Source: an uncultured Peptococcaceae bacterium
GTDB taxonomy: Bacteria; Bacillota; Peptococcia; Peptococcales; Peptococcaceae
Length of the DNA stretch: 22,187 bases
Direction of reading: 5' to 3'
Assembly: GCA_902462325.1 (NCBI GenBank)
Contig: CABQBF010000028.1
Span: 1 to 22,187, forward strand
Made by a program: the position numbers and the translations under genes. The notes beneath the pieces were generated by a model that was not told the DNA's origin, searched no databases, and was given only the letters and a program-made list of their open reading frames with translations. Numbering within the stretch: position 1 is the stretch's first letter; every line of letters starts with the position of its first letter. Shown here piece by piece: positions 6,027-13,853 of this stretch.

Positions 6027-7049
6027 ATGAAACAAAAAATGTGGAAAACATGCTGTGTTGTTTTGATAGTGGCAGCGTTCTTCATGGGAACTGCCGCTGG
6101 CTGCGGAAATCAAAATCAAACAGAAACGCAGCAATACAAGGTGGGCATTGTGCAGTTGGTAACCCATGACGCTGCTGACGCTACAAATGCTGGCTTTGTG
6201 CAGGCGTTAGCCGATTATGGTTTGGTGGAAGGAGAAAACGTAACCTTCGTGCAGCGCAACGGCCAAAATGAACAAAGCAATCTAGAAAGTATTGCGCAAA
6301 CTTTTATCAATGAAGATGTAGATTTAATCTGTGCAGTGTCAACTTCTACAGCACAGGTGATGGCTGCTGCCACCGATGAAATTCCTATTGTGGGAACGGC
6401 AATCACCAATTATGAAGAAGCAAAGCTGGTAAAGAGCAACGATGCGCCTGGCTATAATGTGACAGGCACCAGTGATCAAAATCCCATTGAAAAACAGGGA
6501 GAGTTGTTGTTGCAGCTGGTGCCTGATGTAAAAACAGTAGGAATTATTTATAATTCCAGCGAGATTAATTCTCAATTGCAGGTAGCACACATGAAGCAGT
6601 ATTTGGAGCAGCATGGTGTATCTGTACAGGAAGCGGCATTTTCTAATATTAATGATATGCAGCAGGTTACACAGAGTTTGGTAGGTCAGGTAGAGGCTAT
6701 TTACCTGCCGACAGATAACACGGTGGCCTCTAGTATTCCTCAGGTTATATCTGTAACAGAAGAAGCGAAATTGCCGGTTATTGGCGGGGAAATAGCGCAG
6801 GTGGAAGGCGGCGCAACAGCAACTTACGGAATTGATTATTATAAATTGGGCTATCAAACCGGCGAAATGGCTGTAAAAATTTTAACAGGGGAAGTAGAGC
6901 CGGCTACTATGCCAATTGAATATGCCGATGAAGAAGATTTGACGCTAGCCATCAATCAGAACGAAGCAGAACGGATTGGTTTGGAAATTCCAAAGGAATT
7001 ATTAGAACAGGCAACGATGATTGAAACAAAAGCTTCAACGGCAAAATAG
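6027..7049 (+). CDS. TrpX-like substrate-binding lipoprotein, copy 4
   Basis: A 340-residue PF04392 receptor, clearly the most diverged of the four. The signal peptide is MKQKMWKTCCVVLIV-like and ends at AAGC with Cys26, with two extra cysteines (9 and 10) inside the signal. The first-lobe motif reads VGIVQLVTHDAADATNAGF where copies 1-3 have LMQHGALDQANQGM, and the second-lobe hinge is LPTDNTVASSIPQVISVTEEA. The variable loop reads IGGEIAQVEGG, placing Glu where the others have R, Y or T. GGGAGGG precedes the ATG at good spacing. It has its own promoter and terminator. It may bind a different ligand from copies 1-3 and still use the same permease. Confidence 0.92.
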   Translation: MKQKMWKTCCVVLIVAAFFMGTAAGCGNQNQTETQQYKVGIVQLVTHDAADATNAGFVQALADYGLVEGENVTFVQRNGQNEQSNLESIAQTFINEDVDLICAVSTSTAQVMAAATDEIPIVGTAITNYEEAKLVKSNDAPGYNVTGTSDQNPIEKQGELLLQLVPDVKTVGIIYNSSEINSQLQVAHMKQYLEQHGVSVQEAAFSNINDMQQVTQSLVGQVEAIYLPTDNTVASSIPQVISVTEEAKLPVIGGEIAQVEGGATATYGIDYYKLGYQTGEMAVKILTGEVEPATMPIEYADEEDLTLAINQNEAERIGLEIPKELLEQATMIETKASTAK

Positions 7050-7059
7050 ACATGATAGG

Positions 7060-7096
7060 AAGATGCGTTCTTTTAGTAGAAGGAGCGCATCTTTTT
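7060..7096 (+). terminator. Rho-independent terminator after copy 4
   Basis: AAGATGCG (7060-7067) pairs with CGCATCTT (7086-7093). About six further inner pairs, two of them G-U, extend the stem before the loop, and a T-run follows to 7096. It closes the four-receptor array. Confidence 0.87.
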
Positions 7097-7170
7097 GTGT
7101 TGAATTTCTTAAAACTTTTACTTTAAAAAAGGTTAAAATACTCTATATTATTTTTCAAAAATGTGATAGG

Positions 7171-7189
7171 ATAACTTATAAATAGTTAT
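7171..7189. repeat. Inverted repeat upstream of LysR gene
   Basis: ATAACT (7171-7176) and AGTTAT (7184-7189) are perfect inverted arms seven bases apart, about 40 bases before the LysR start. It could be the regulator's own operator. The octamer ATAGTTAT (7182-7189) recurs in reverse complement at 11831-11838, in front of the DASS gene. I could not assign a clear -35/-10 pair in 7097-7228. Confidence 0.4.
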
Positions 7190-7228
7190 AGGATTTGATT
7201 TGAGTATTGTTTTTAAGGAGTGATAGAA

Positions 7229-8149
7229 ATGCTAAGAAGTGAACCATTGTATTATCTAGTTGAAGTTGCTCGCAATAATTCTTTTCGTATTGCCAGTGAA
7301 AATTTACATGTGACACAGCCAACCATTAGTATCTCTATTAAAAAATTGGAGGAAGAACTAGGTGTAACTATTTTTGACAGAACAACCAGGAGTATAAAAT
7401 TGACCAATGCTGGGAGGAAAATAGTAGAAAAAAGTCAACACATTCTTGAACATTTAGATGAATTAGAACATATTAAAAGTATTATTGAACCTTCAGTTCA
7501 ATATGACTCTTTAAAAATATATACGTTTCCAGCGATAAGTGAGGGATTTTTGTCAAATTTGTTGCCTAAATTGTATGAAAATGGTTTGTGTGGAAATTTA
7601 GTCATTCAAGATATGTATTTGTTTGAGATGCTAGAACTCGTTTCAAATGATGAATTTGCTTTTGCCCTTGCTTGGCAAACAGACCCTATGGAAGAAGATA
7701 TATTGCCTGAGAATGTAGAAATGCAGAAGTTATATTCCGCAAAAGGACAGATTATGTTATCGAAAGAAAGTAAACTTCTTTCTCAGGATGTACACAGTAT
7801 AAGAATAAAAGATGTACATAAATTGCCGTTAGTTTCTTATGTAGGTGGATATGGGATCAATGATTTATTGTTTGGTTTATTGAGAAAATGCGGTGTAGAA
7901 CCAAAAAAAGTAATTACAGTTCCGAATATGGCTTTATTTGAGCAAGTAATTTTAAGTGGAAATGCAGTAGCCTTTGGTGTCGATTTAACAGTTTGGAAAT
8001 GTGTAAATGAAACCAATAAAAATTATCGAAATTTTAGATTTGTTCCACTAAAAGATAATTTTACCTTTGATTTCAATCTCTATTATCATACCAATTGTCC
8101 AGAAATATTAAAAAATAGAATAATTTCTCTATTGAAAAATAATTGCTGA
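7229..8149 (+). CDS. LysR-family transcriptional regulator
   Basis: A 306-residue LysR-type regulator. The winged helix-turn-helix covers about residues 1-60 and shows the family pattern: LYYLVEVARNNSFRIASENLHVTQPTIS, then KLEEELGVTIFDRTTRSIKLTNAG. A linker helix and an effector-binding (LysR substrate) domain follow, with a variable C-terminal half. I start at ATG 7229, eight bases after AAGGAG (7215-7220); an upstream GTG at 7220 overlaps that ribosome binding site. Base composition is visibly more AT-rich than the receptor genes and matches the two genes that converge on it. Members of this family usually act on adjacent genes, so the DASS/hydrolase operon is the likely target, although the regulator is at the operon's 3' end and not divergent from its promoter. 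Confidence 0.9.
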   Translation: MLRSEPLYYLVEVARNNSFRIASENLHVTQPTISISIKKLEEELGVTIFDRTTRSIKLTNAGRKIVEKSQHILEHLDELEHIKSIIEPSVQYDSLKIYTFPAISEGFLSNLLPKLYENGLCGNLVIQDMYLFEMLELVSNDEFAFALAWQTDPMEEDILPENVEMQKLYSAKGQIMLSKESKLLSQDVHSIRIKDVHKLPLVSYVGGYGINDLLFGLLRKCGVEPKKVITVPNMALFEQVILSGNAVAFGVDLTVWKCVNETNKNYRNFRFVPLKDNFTFDFNLYYHTNCPEILKNRIISLLKNNC

Positions 8150-8159
8150 GATTTTATAA

Positions 8160-8207
8160 AAATACCAAGGTATAACATAACGTAGCTTGTTGCACCCTGG
8201 TATTTTT
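8160..8207. terminator. Bidirectional terminator between convergent genes
   Basis: AAATACCA (8160-8167) pairs with TGGTATTT (8198-8205), with two or more further G-C pairs inside. T follows on the right and A-rich bases precede on the left, so it can end both the LysR transcript and the hydrolase transcript. Confidence 0.7.
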
Positions 8208-8256
8208 ATTATTCTAAATATTTAATTTACGTCAAAGGGCTTTCTCGCCAATTATT

Positions 8257-10302
8257 TTAATAAACTTCTGTCATAATCTGATAAATTGGCGCTCCTTCAC
8301 AATCCTTAGGCATTCGAACTCCACCTAATGCTGCCATCGTAGGGGCTAAATCAATCTGTTTAATATAACGATTGGTTTTATAGCCTTGTTTGATACCAGT
8401 ACCGGCAGCAATAAAAATTGGTAACATGGTTGTATCTGCACAGCCTTCAGTAGTTGTCAGACAATCGGCATGGTCAATATTATATCCATCTGTGATACAC
8501 ATTACAATATCTCCACAGCCTTCTCCACCCAAACCTAAAATAATAGCATCTTTTTTGCGTAAAGCCAGAGAAACCACCCGTTTTCCAGTTTTAGGATGTT
8601 TGTAGTTGTATAGCGCTGTGATGATTTCTTCTTCTAATTCATATTGGTCTTTAGGGTCTACAATACCATGGTCTCCTCTGCCAATAAGGTTCAGGTCAAC
8701 ATAAATACTGCTAGCTACTGCTTTTGTTTTAGACCAGTCGATTTCTCTGGTATCATTGCCATTTTCGTCCTTGATAACATAGGTATAGCCAAGTTCACGC
8801 ATAATAGGAATGTTGATGCCAAAATCACCTAACATAGTTGTTCCGTGTTCAGGGCAAACAACAGAATGGTCAGAAACCAGATAAATGGTCCATCCTTTTT
8901 CTAATAGATGCATATATTCTCCAATGTAGTTATCTGTTTGAATATATATTTTTTCCATAAATTCTTGATAATCAGTTTCTTTCATTCCTGATGGAATGTT
9001 GTTGCCACGGTCCTTCATAAATTTAGAGAGCATATGGTCTAAAGCGTCAACATTGTGGAAATGAGAAAATACAACATCATAATCTTCTTCTTCAATTAAA
9101 TTGTTAACCACATCGGCCTGCCATTTTCCACTAACATTCCAGGTTTCAATCATACAATCAACAATTAATCGGCGGTCGCCAGCTCCTAAATTAGATTCTG
9201 GTGTGGGGTAGCCAAATTTATCGGTAGATTGTTTATATAATCGTTTAGGTGACCAGCAGGAATCGTTGTTAATATCCATTGCGGCCGAAATCCACATACG
9301 GAAGGAAGTTCCATCTTCACTTAAATCTAATAAGCGCATATTACGAATTACGTCAAAGGTTTCATCACGGCGAATTGCTTTTCCTGAAATTCCTACTGTA
9401 TAAACATTTTTATCCAAAATAATATAAGGCTCGGTTTGTCTTTTATTTGTGTATAAAGCAATTTTATCATAGATGCCATTTTTGTTTTTTAAAATCAAAC
9501 CGTTGTGATGAATTAATCCTTTAGAGAAAAGCATAACAAATTCTTTAGCATCTTTAGGAGCGGCTATCCATTTTTCATCAGCATCTTTTATCTGCGAGAA
9601 CGATACATCGAATGGAGCCAAGCCTAAATTTCCTCCGCTATCTTTTTCAGAAAGGATAACCATTGGTTTGGGTTTATTGTCTGTGGAGAGTAGGGCAAAG
9701 AAATCGGTCACTTTGCTTTCCTCCACTTTTAAATCAGTGATGACACAAGGAATATTTCCATCAGTTGCGACTTTTTCTTTAAAACCGCATCCTTGGTTTT
9801 TATCACTGGCTACCATAACAAATTCTTTTTCAACTTCTGCAACCCCCATGTTGATACAACCAGGCTGCAAACCATCAATGACATGTAAATTAGGGTTATT
9901 TGAAGATGGTGGCCAAGAAGAGCCAGGCCAATGTACCACTAATGTTTTTTTTCCTGCTTCAGCAAAAACATTCCATAATTGCTCTGCTTCGCATAAACGA
10001 GAATCAAGCCCATACTTAGTTAATCCTACACCACAAGCAGCTAATTCTTCGCCTCTTAAACGATAGTTGAAATCTGTAATTCCATGTGTAGCGGGCCAAC
10101 AGCCACAAGCTAGAGTGGTCCACATAGGGGGTGTTACCGTTGGATGACCGCCTAACATACTTAAATCTTCTCTGCAAGAACCTAATTCAATTAATTTTTT
10201 TACATTGGGCATGAGTCCCTTTTTTACATATTTAGCAGTAAGTTTCGGGTCCATGGCATCAATACCTAAAACAAATTGTTTCTTTGAAATTTCGTTTCTC
10301 AT
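8257..10302 (-). CDS. Alkaline phosphatase superfamily phosphodiesterase/phosphohydrolase
   Basis: A 681-residue protein with the type I phosphodiesterase/nucleotide pyrophosphatase fold (PF01663; closest in style to COG3379 AlkP-like phosphohydrolases). Metal and nucleophile positions are readable in order: Asp15 (VLGIDAMD), probable Thr57 nucleophile (PTVTPPMW) followed by TLACG..PATHGI, Asp419 and His423 (NVDALDH), Asp478-His479 (VSDHS), and probably His611 (DHAD). A C-terminal DLAPTMAALGG...P.DCEGAPI block (651-673) is family-typical. An insertion of about 250 residues (roughly 150-400) between the halves probably forms a cap. There is no signal peptide or membrane segment, so it acts in the cytoplasm. 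It lies 30 bases downstream of the DASS transporter gene, behind AAGGAGG, in one operon. Substrate unknown: phosphomonoester, diester, phosphonate or sulfate esters are all possible. Confidence 0.85.
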   Translation of the reverse strand: MRNEISKKQFVLGIDAMDPKLTAKYVKKGLMPNVKKLIELGSCREDLSMLGGHPTVTPPMWTTLACGCWPATHGITDFNYRLRGEELAACGVGLTKYGLDSRLCEAEQLWNVFAEAGKKTLVVHWPGSSWPPSSNNPNLHVIDGLQPGCINMGVAEVEKEFVMVASDKNQGCGFKEKVATDGNIPCVITDLKVEESKVTDFFALLSTDNKPKPMVILSEKDSGGNLGLAPFDVSFSQIKDADEKWIAAPKDAKEFVMLFSKGLIHHNGLILKNKNGIYDKIALYTNKRQTEPYIILDKNVYTVGISGKAIRRDETFDVIRNMRLLDLSEDGTSFRMWISAAMDINNDSCWSPKRLYKQSTDKFGYPTPESNLGAGDRRLIVDCMIETWNVSGKWQADVVNNLIEEEDYDVVFSHFHNVDALDHMLSKFMKDRGNNIPSGMKETDYQEFMEKIYIQTDNYIGEYMHLLEKGWTIYLVSDHSVVCPEHGTTMLGDFGINIPIMRELGYTYVIKDENGNDTREIDWSKTKAVASSIYVDLNLIGRGDHGIVDPKDQYELEEEIITALYNYKHPKTGKRVVSLALRKKDAIILGLGGEGCGDIVMCITDGYNIDHADCLTTTEGCADTTMLPIFIAAGTGIKQGYKTNRYIKQIDLAPTMAALGGVRMPKDCEGAPIYQIMTEVY

Positions 10303-10332
10303 TTTTTAGCCTCCTTAGGGTAAATTCAATTG

Positions 10333-11775
10333 TTATAGTAAAATATCAGCTAATGGATAGCCTATTAATACCGTTATGAGAATGGCTACAATCGCGACAA
10401 ATATTGCATAAACATAAATGTCTTTTGAATTTAGCCATTCATTACCATGTACAATGGCACCAAACATGGAAGATGCGGGCAATAAAAAAGCAATATTGGT
10501 GCAATAGGATAAAAGGATGACTACAATGGCAGGATTCATTTGATAACTTCCTACATATAGGCAGGAAAGTGCCATAATAAGCATTGCAATCACGCCGTTA
10601 TTTGCAACATTTGTTAAACAAACAGCCAACAGGCATAGTAAAAAAATGAACATCATGGAGCTTTTATCTAGGAAAATAGGATTTAAAATTTGTGTTAGCA
10701 AGGTGCTTATGCCAGTTTCTGGTTTTGTTAAGTATCCAGAAATAGCTAAAGCCATCGCAGTAAGGAAAACCAATTCCCATGCAATTTTTTGATGTGCCAG
10801 AGCGCGAAAATCAACTAGATCTTTTCCATTGACGCGTATGATACATAAGATTGCAAAGAGAATTAAAATCATACCGGCTGAGCCAAGAGAACTTAATTTT
10901 TGAGATAGAATCCAACTTTTTGGTAAGAACGAAGGTAATAGTAGAGCTACAATCATAAATACCAAATAAAAGGCTAGAAATTTTTGTAATCCAGTCATAG
11001 GCGATAATTTGTTTTCCTGGAACATTTCTGTTTTTACGTTACGAAGCAGCGATACATCAGGTTTAAAAATAAATCGCATAGCTAGGACGTAAATAAGTAT
11101 GGAAATAAGAGAAAGAACAAGATTAACGATAATGTAAGGAAAGTATGGCATAGTGCTGTTTGCGATTGCACTTTGCATAGTGCCTGTTAATAATAATCCC
11201 ATACCTTGAAATGGCATTAAAAAAGTTCCAAGACATGTAGCATAAGCTACGCCGAAAATTAATAATTTAGGATATTTGTCCCCTTTTTTATAACCAATAT
11301 CTTCAAAAAGTTTATAAAGGATAGACCAAAATAAAAATGCAGCTACAATGGCAGCCATTACAGAAGTAATATAAGTTCCTATTAAAATAATAATTGTAAA
11401 TAACCAAGGACGTCCTTCAATGATTCTTCTTGTCATAATCCATTGAATGATATAGTCAGGAATTCCCGCAATTTCTACAACGCCAACTAAAGCTAAGATA
11501 AAAATCATTAAAATAGTAACATTGTTGCCGAAGGAGGCAGCCAAGACATCGGTAATGTTGGCACAGTCACACAAAGCTAATGCACCTAATCCCAGAAGGC
11601 TGGGCCATAAAATCCCAACTGTTGTCCAAAGATACAAAAGACCGATGAAAACGCCACCTACCTGCATTCCAATTTGTGTTATAGGATCAATAGGTGGAAG
11701 AAATCCGATGCCAAACATTAAGCATAACCCGATTGCTGAATGGAGGTAATGCTTTTTATTGCCAGAAAAATCCAT
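10333..11775 (-). CDS. SLC13/DASS-family anion permease
   Basis: A 480-residue polytopic protein resembling the divalent anion:sodium symporters (DASS, SLC13; Na_sulph_symp/CitMHS clan). It has about twelve hydrophobic segments, with the arrangement LLYLWTTVGILWPSLLGLGALAL near the start and FGNNVTILMIFILALVG around residue 85-100. A C-terminal TNVANNGVIAMLIMALS segment near 390 looks like the second Asn-containing sodium/substrate motif of the family. I start at ATG 11775, eight bases from AGAGG; a GTG nine bases upstream overlaps that site. It is the first gene of a two-gene operon with the phosphohydrolase. The natural substrates of the family are dicarboxylates, tricarboxylates and sulfate; here a phospho- or sulfo-substituted carboxylate would fit the neighbour, which is inference. 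Confidence 0.85.
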   Translation of the reverse strand: MDFSGNKKHYLHSAIGLCLMFGIGFLPPIDPITQIGMQVGGVFIGLLYLWTTVGILWPSLLGLGALALCDCANITDVLAASFGNNVTILMIFILALVGVVEIAGIPDYIIQWIMTRRIIEGRPWLFTIIILIGTYITSVMAAIVAAFLFWSILYKLFEDIGYKKGDKYPKLLIFGVAYATCLGTFLMPFQGMGLLLTGTMQSAIANSTMPYFPYIIVNLVLSLISILIYVLAMRFIFKPDVSLLRNVKTEMFQENKLSPMTGLQKFLAFYLVFMIVALLLPSFLPKSWILSQKLSSLGSAGMILILFAILCIIRVNGKDLVDFRALAHQKIAWELVFLTAMALAISGYLTKPETGISTLLTQILNPIFLDKSSMMFIFLLCLLAVCLTNVANNGVIAMLIMALSCLYVGSYQMNPAIVVILLSYCTNIAFLLPASSMFGAIVHGNEWLNSKDIYVYAIFVAIVAILITVLIGYPLADILL

Positions 11776-11821
11776 AATAAACACCTCTTTTGAGTTTAGA
11801 GATTTGTTATATTTTCTGCGC

Positions 11822-11836
11822 AGTTAATATATAACT
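11822..11836. repeat. Palindrome near DASS transcription start
   Basis: AGTTA and TAACT are perfect inverted arms five bases apart, just downstream of the predicted DASS start. With its flanks it contains ATAACTAT (11831-11838), whose reverse complement is in the inverted repeat before the LysR gene. Short AT-rich matches can arise by chance. Confidence 0.35.
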
Positions 11837-11845
11837 ATGATTAAA

Positions 11846-11874
11846 CTATAATATAAATTCAATTTATCGTCCAA
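11846..11874 (-). promoter_or_regulatory. Putative promoter of DASS-hydrolase operon
   Basis: On the minus strand TTGGAC (11869-11874) is followed after 17 bases by TTATAG (11846-11851). The -10 overlaps a TATTAT in another register. The match is fair, as expected for an activator-dependent promoter. Confidence 0.4.
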
Positions 11875-12022
11875 TTGTTATAATTTATTAAATACTCACA
11901 TTAATAAATAATTTCATTATATGACGAGGTAATATTTTTTATACATTTTAGTTAACGATTATTGCTTTCAAAAACATAGCTAAAAAATTATTTTATTTAT
12001 ATTGTTGTATAGGGGATTTTCA

Positions 12023-12051
12023 TTGCAAAAAGATTAGGATTAAGCTAAAAT
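12023..12051 (+). promoter_or_regulatory. Promoter of permease-ATPase operon
   Basis: TTGCAA (12023-12028), 17 bases, TAAAAT (12046-12051). The -35 hexamer is the same as that of receptor copy 1. So the permease has its own promoter and does not depend on read-through from the receptors. Confidence 0.65.
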
Positions 12052-12094
12052 AAAAGCATATTGTATTCGTAGGACGGTTGAAAGGAGTTTTTTT

Positions 12095-12979
12095 ATGAGT
12101 TCAAGTTTAATTTTGTCCACGCTGTGGCAAGGGCTGCTGTGGGGAATTCTGGCATTAGGGGTGTATTTGACCTATCGTGTGTTGGATATTGCCGATTTGA
12201 CAGTGGAAGGTAGCTATCCATTAGGGGCAGCTGTAGCTGTTTCCTTCATTGCAGGAGGCGGTTCTCCGGTAGTAGCAGTAGTATTAGCATTCGTAGCAGG
12301 TTCCATTGCCGGTGTTGTGACAGGCTTATTACATACAAAATTGAAAATTCCGGCTTTATTGGCAGGTATTTTGACTATGATTGGGCTATATTCTATTAAC
12401 CTTCGTGTGATGGGAAATAAGTCCAATGTATCTATTTTGCGAATGGATACCATTTATACATTCTTTGAAGGGTTTGGCTTAAATAAGAATGAAAGTATTT
12501 TAGTGTGTGGATTGTTGTTTGTAGTTGCAATTATTATTTTTCTGTATTGGTTTTTTGGCACAGAAATTGGCGCAGCTATCCGCGCCACAGGCTGCAATAA
12601 ACAAATGATTCGCGCACAGGGTGTAGATACGGATATTACGATTATTCTAGGTTTATTGATTAGTAATGGTTTGGTTTCTATGGCTGGCGCATTACTTGGA
12701 CAAAGCCAAGGCTTTGCCGATGCCGGCATGGGTACGGGGACAATCGTAATTGGTTTGGCTTCTGTTATTATTGGGGAAGTATTATTCGGTACGCGTAATT
12801 TTATGAATTGGCTTCTGGCTGTAGTAGGCGGTTCAATTGTATATCGTGTTGTAATTGCGTTCGTATTGAAGATGGGTATGAATCAGAATGATATGAAATT
12901 GCTGACAGCGATTATCGTGGTAATTGCCCTGGCGATGCCGCTGATTAAAGAAAAAATCAGTAATGCGAAGGGGGCGTAG
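12095..12979 (+). CDS. ABC transporter permease, TrpY-like
   Basis: A 294-residue membrane permease of the branched-chain amino acid/sugar type (BPD_transp_2, PF02653), subgroup found beside PF04392 receptors and represented by streptococcal TrpY. The N-terminal LALGVYLTYRVLDIADLTVEGSYPLGAAVAV stretch is characteristic of this subgroup. About eight membrane segments follow, along with the cytoplasmic EIGAAIRATGCNKQMIRAQGVDTD loop (about 158-180) that contacts the ATPase. AAAGGAG precedes the ATG by seven bases. Only three bases separate it from the ATPase gene. With no binding-protein gene in its own operon, it must use receptors encoded elsewhere; the four orphan receptors upstream are the obvious partners. 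Confidence 0.92.
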   Translation: MSSSLILSTLWQGLLWGILALGVYLTYRVLDIADLTVEGSYPLGAAVAVSFIAGGGSPVVAVVLAFVAGSIAGVVTGLLHTKLKIPALLAGILTMIGLYSINLRVMGNKSNVSILRMDTIYTFFEGFGLNKNESILVCGLLFVVAIIIFLYWFFGTEIGAAIRATGCNKQMIRAQGVDTDITIILGLLISNGLVSMAGALLGQSQGFADAGMGTGTIVIGLASVIIGEVLFGTRNFMNWLLAVVGGSIVYRVVIAFVLKMGMNQNDMKLLTAIIVVIALAMPLIKEKISNAKGA

Positions 12980-12982
12980 GCA

Positions 12983-13777
12983 ATGTTAGATGTAAAAGAT
13001 ATTCGGAAAACCTTTAATAAAGGCACTGTCAATGAGAAAAGGGCATTGCAGGGGTTAAATCTGCACTTAAATGACGGTGATTTTGTCACAGTTATTGGCG
13101 GCAACGGTGCCGGTAAGTCCACAATGTTGAATGCCATTGCCGGTGTGTGGCCGGTAGATAGCGGCACCATTACCATCGATGATGTAGATGTAACGAAACA
13201 GCCTGAATATAAACGGGCTAAGTATATTGGTCGTGTATTCCAGGATCCTATGATGGGTACCGCTGCTAATATGCAAATTGATGAAAATTTAGCAATTGCC
13301 AGCCGTCGTGGAAAATTCCCTGGTTTAGCTTGGAGTTCAAAAGCTAAGCAGAAGGAACAGTTCCGAGAAATGTTGAGGGAATTAGACTTAGGTTTGGAAG
13401 ACCGCTTGAGCAGTAAAGTAGGTCTGTTATCCGGTGGGCAGCGTCAGGCTGTTACGCTGTTGATGGCAACCTTGAATAAGCCTAAGCTGTTATTGTTGGA
13501 TGAACATACCGCCGCGTTAGACCCTAAAACAGCAGCGAAGGTGCTGGCTCTGACGGAAAAAATTGTCGAGAGAGATCATCTGACAACGCTGATGATTACC
13601 CATAATATGAGAGATGCATTGCGTTGCGGAAATCGTCTAATTATGCTTTATAATGGACAGGTAATCATTGATGTAGCCGGAGAAGAAAAGAAAAATCTGG
13701 ACGTGCCTGATTTGCTGAAAATGTTTGAAAAAGCCAGCGGGGCAGAAATGGTAAATGACCGTATGCTTTTAGGCTAG
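12983..13777 (+). CDS. ABC transporter ATPase, TrpZ-like
   Basis: A 264-residue ABC ATPase that powers the TrpY-like permease from the cytoplasmic side. Walker A is GGNGAGKST (39-47), the Q-loop is VFQDP (85-89), the signature is LSGGQRQ (149-155), Walker B is LLLLDE (169-174), the D-loop region is AALDP, and the switch histidine is His207 (MITHNM). All catalytic motifs are intact. The region after the Q-loop (MMGTAANMQIDENLAIASRRGK) is typical of this subfamily. It is translated right after the permease, with a G-rich ribosome binding site inside the end of that gene, and a strong terminator closes the operon. Confidence 0.94.
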   Translation: MLDVKDIRKTFNKGTVNEKRALQGLNLHLNDGDFVTVIGGNGAGKSTMLNAIAGVWPVDSGTITIDDVDVTKQPEYKRAKYIGRVFQDPMMGTAANMQIDENLAIASRRGKFPGLAWSSKAKQKEQFREMLRELDLGLEDRLSSKVGLLSGGQRQAVTLLMATLNKPKLLLLDEHTAALDPKTAAKVLALTEKIVERDHLTTLMITHNMRDALRCGNRLIMLYNGQVIIDVAGEEKKNLDVPDLLKMFEKASGAEMVNDRMLLG

Positions 13778-13813
13778 TGTTTGTTTGATTGTACGATAAA
13801 TATGAAAAAATAC

Positions 13814-13842
13814 AGGCCGGATGGGTATGCATCCGGCCTTTT
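13814..13842 (+). terminator. Rho-independent terminator after ATPase gene
   Basis: AGGCCGGATG (13814-13823) pairs perfectly with CATCCGGCCT (13830-13839) around a six-base loop, with TTTT following. A-rich bases on the left may let it work for the converging gene too. Confidence 0.9.
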
Positions 13843-13853
13843 GTAATGGAATT

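Larger units (their letters stand above)
11776..12094. other. AT-rich divergent intergenic region
   Basis: This 319-base gap separates the divergent DASS and permease genes and is strongly AT-rich. It holds one likely promoter on each strand and two short palindromes: AGTTA-N5-TAACT at 11822-11836 and ATAAT-N3-ATTAT at 11908-11920. I see no gene or RNA hairpin of note in the middle. If the LysR block was inserted, one junction could lie here. Confidence 0.6.

Noticed and set aside
6339..6857. 172-residue minus-strand open frame inside receptor copy 4
   Set aside because: Fully antisense to a well-supported gene; Cys/His/Tyr-rich shadow translation without a start signal.
7097..12094. Insertion sequence or integrative element carrying the LysR-hydrolase-DASS block
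   Set aside because: No transposase, integrase, terminal inverted repeats or target duplications seen; only composition and gene order suggest transfer.
13420..13440. TTATCCGGT as a DnaA box
   Set aside because: Coding sequence for the ATPase signature motif; chance match.
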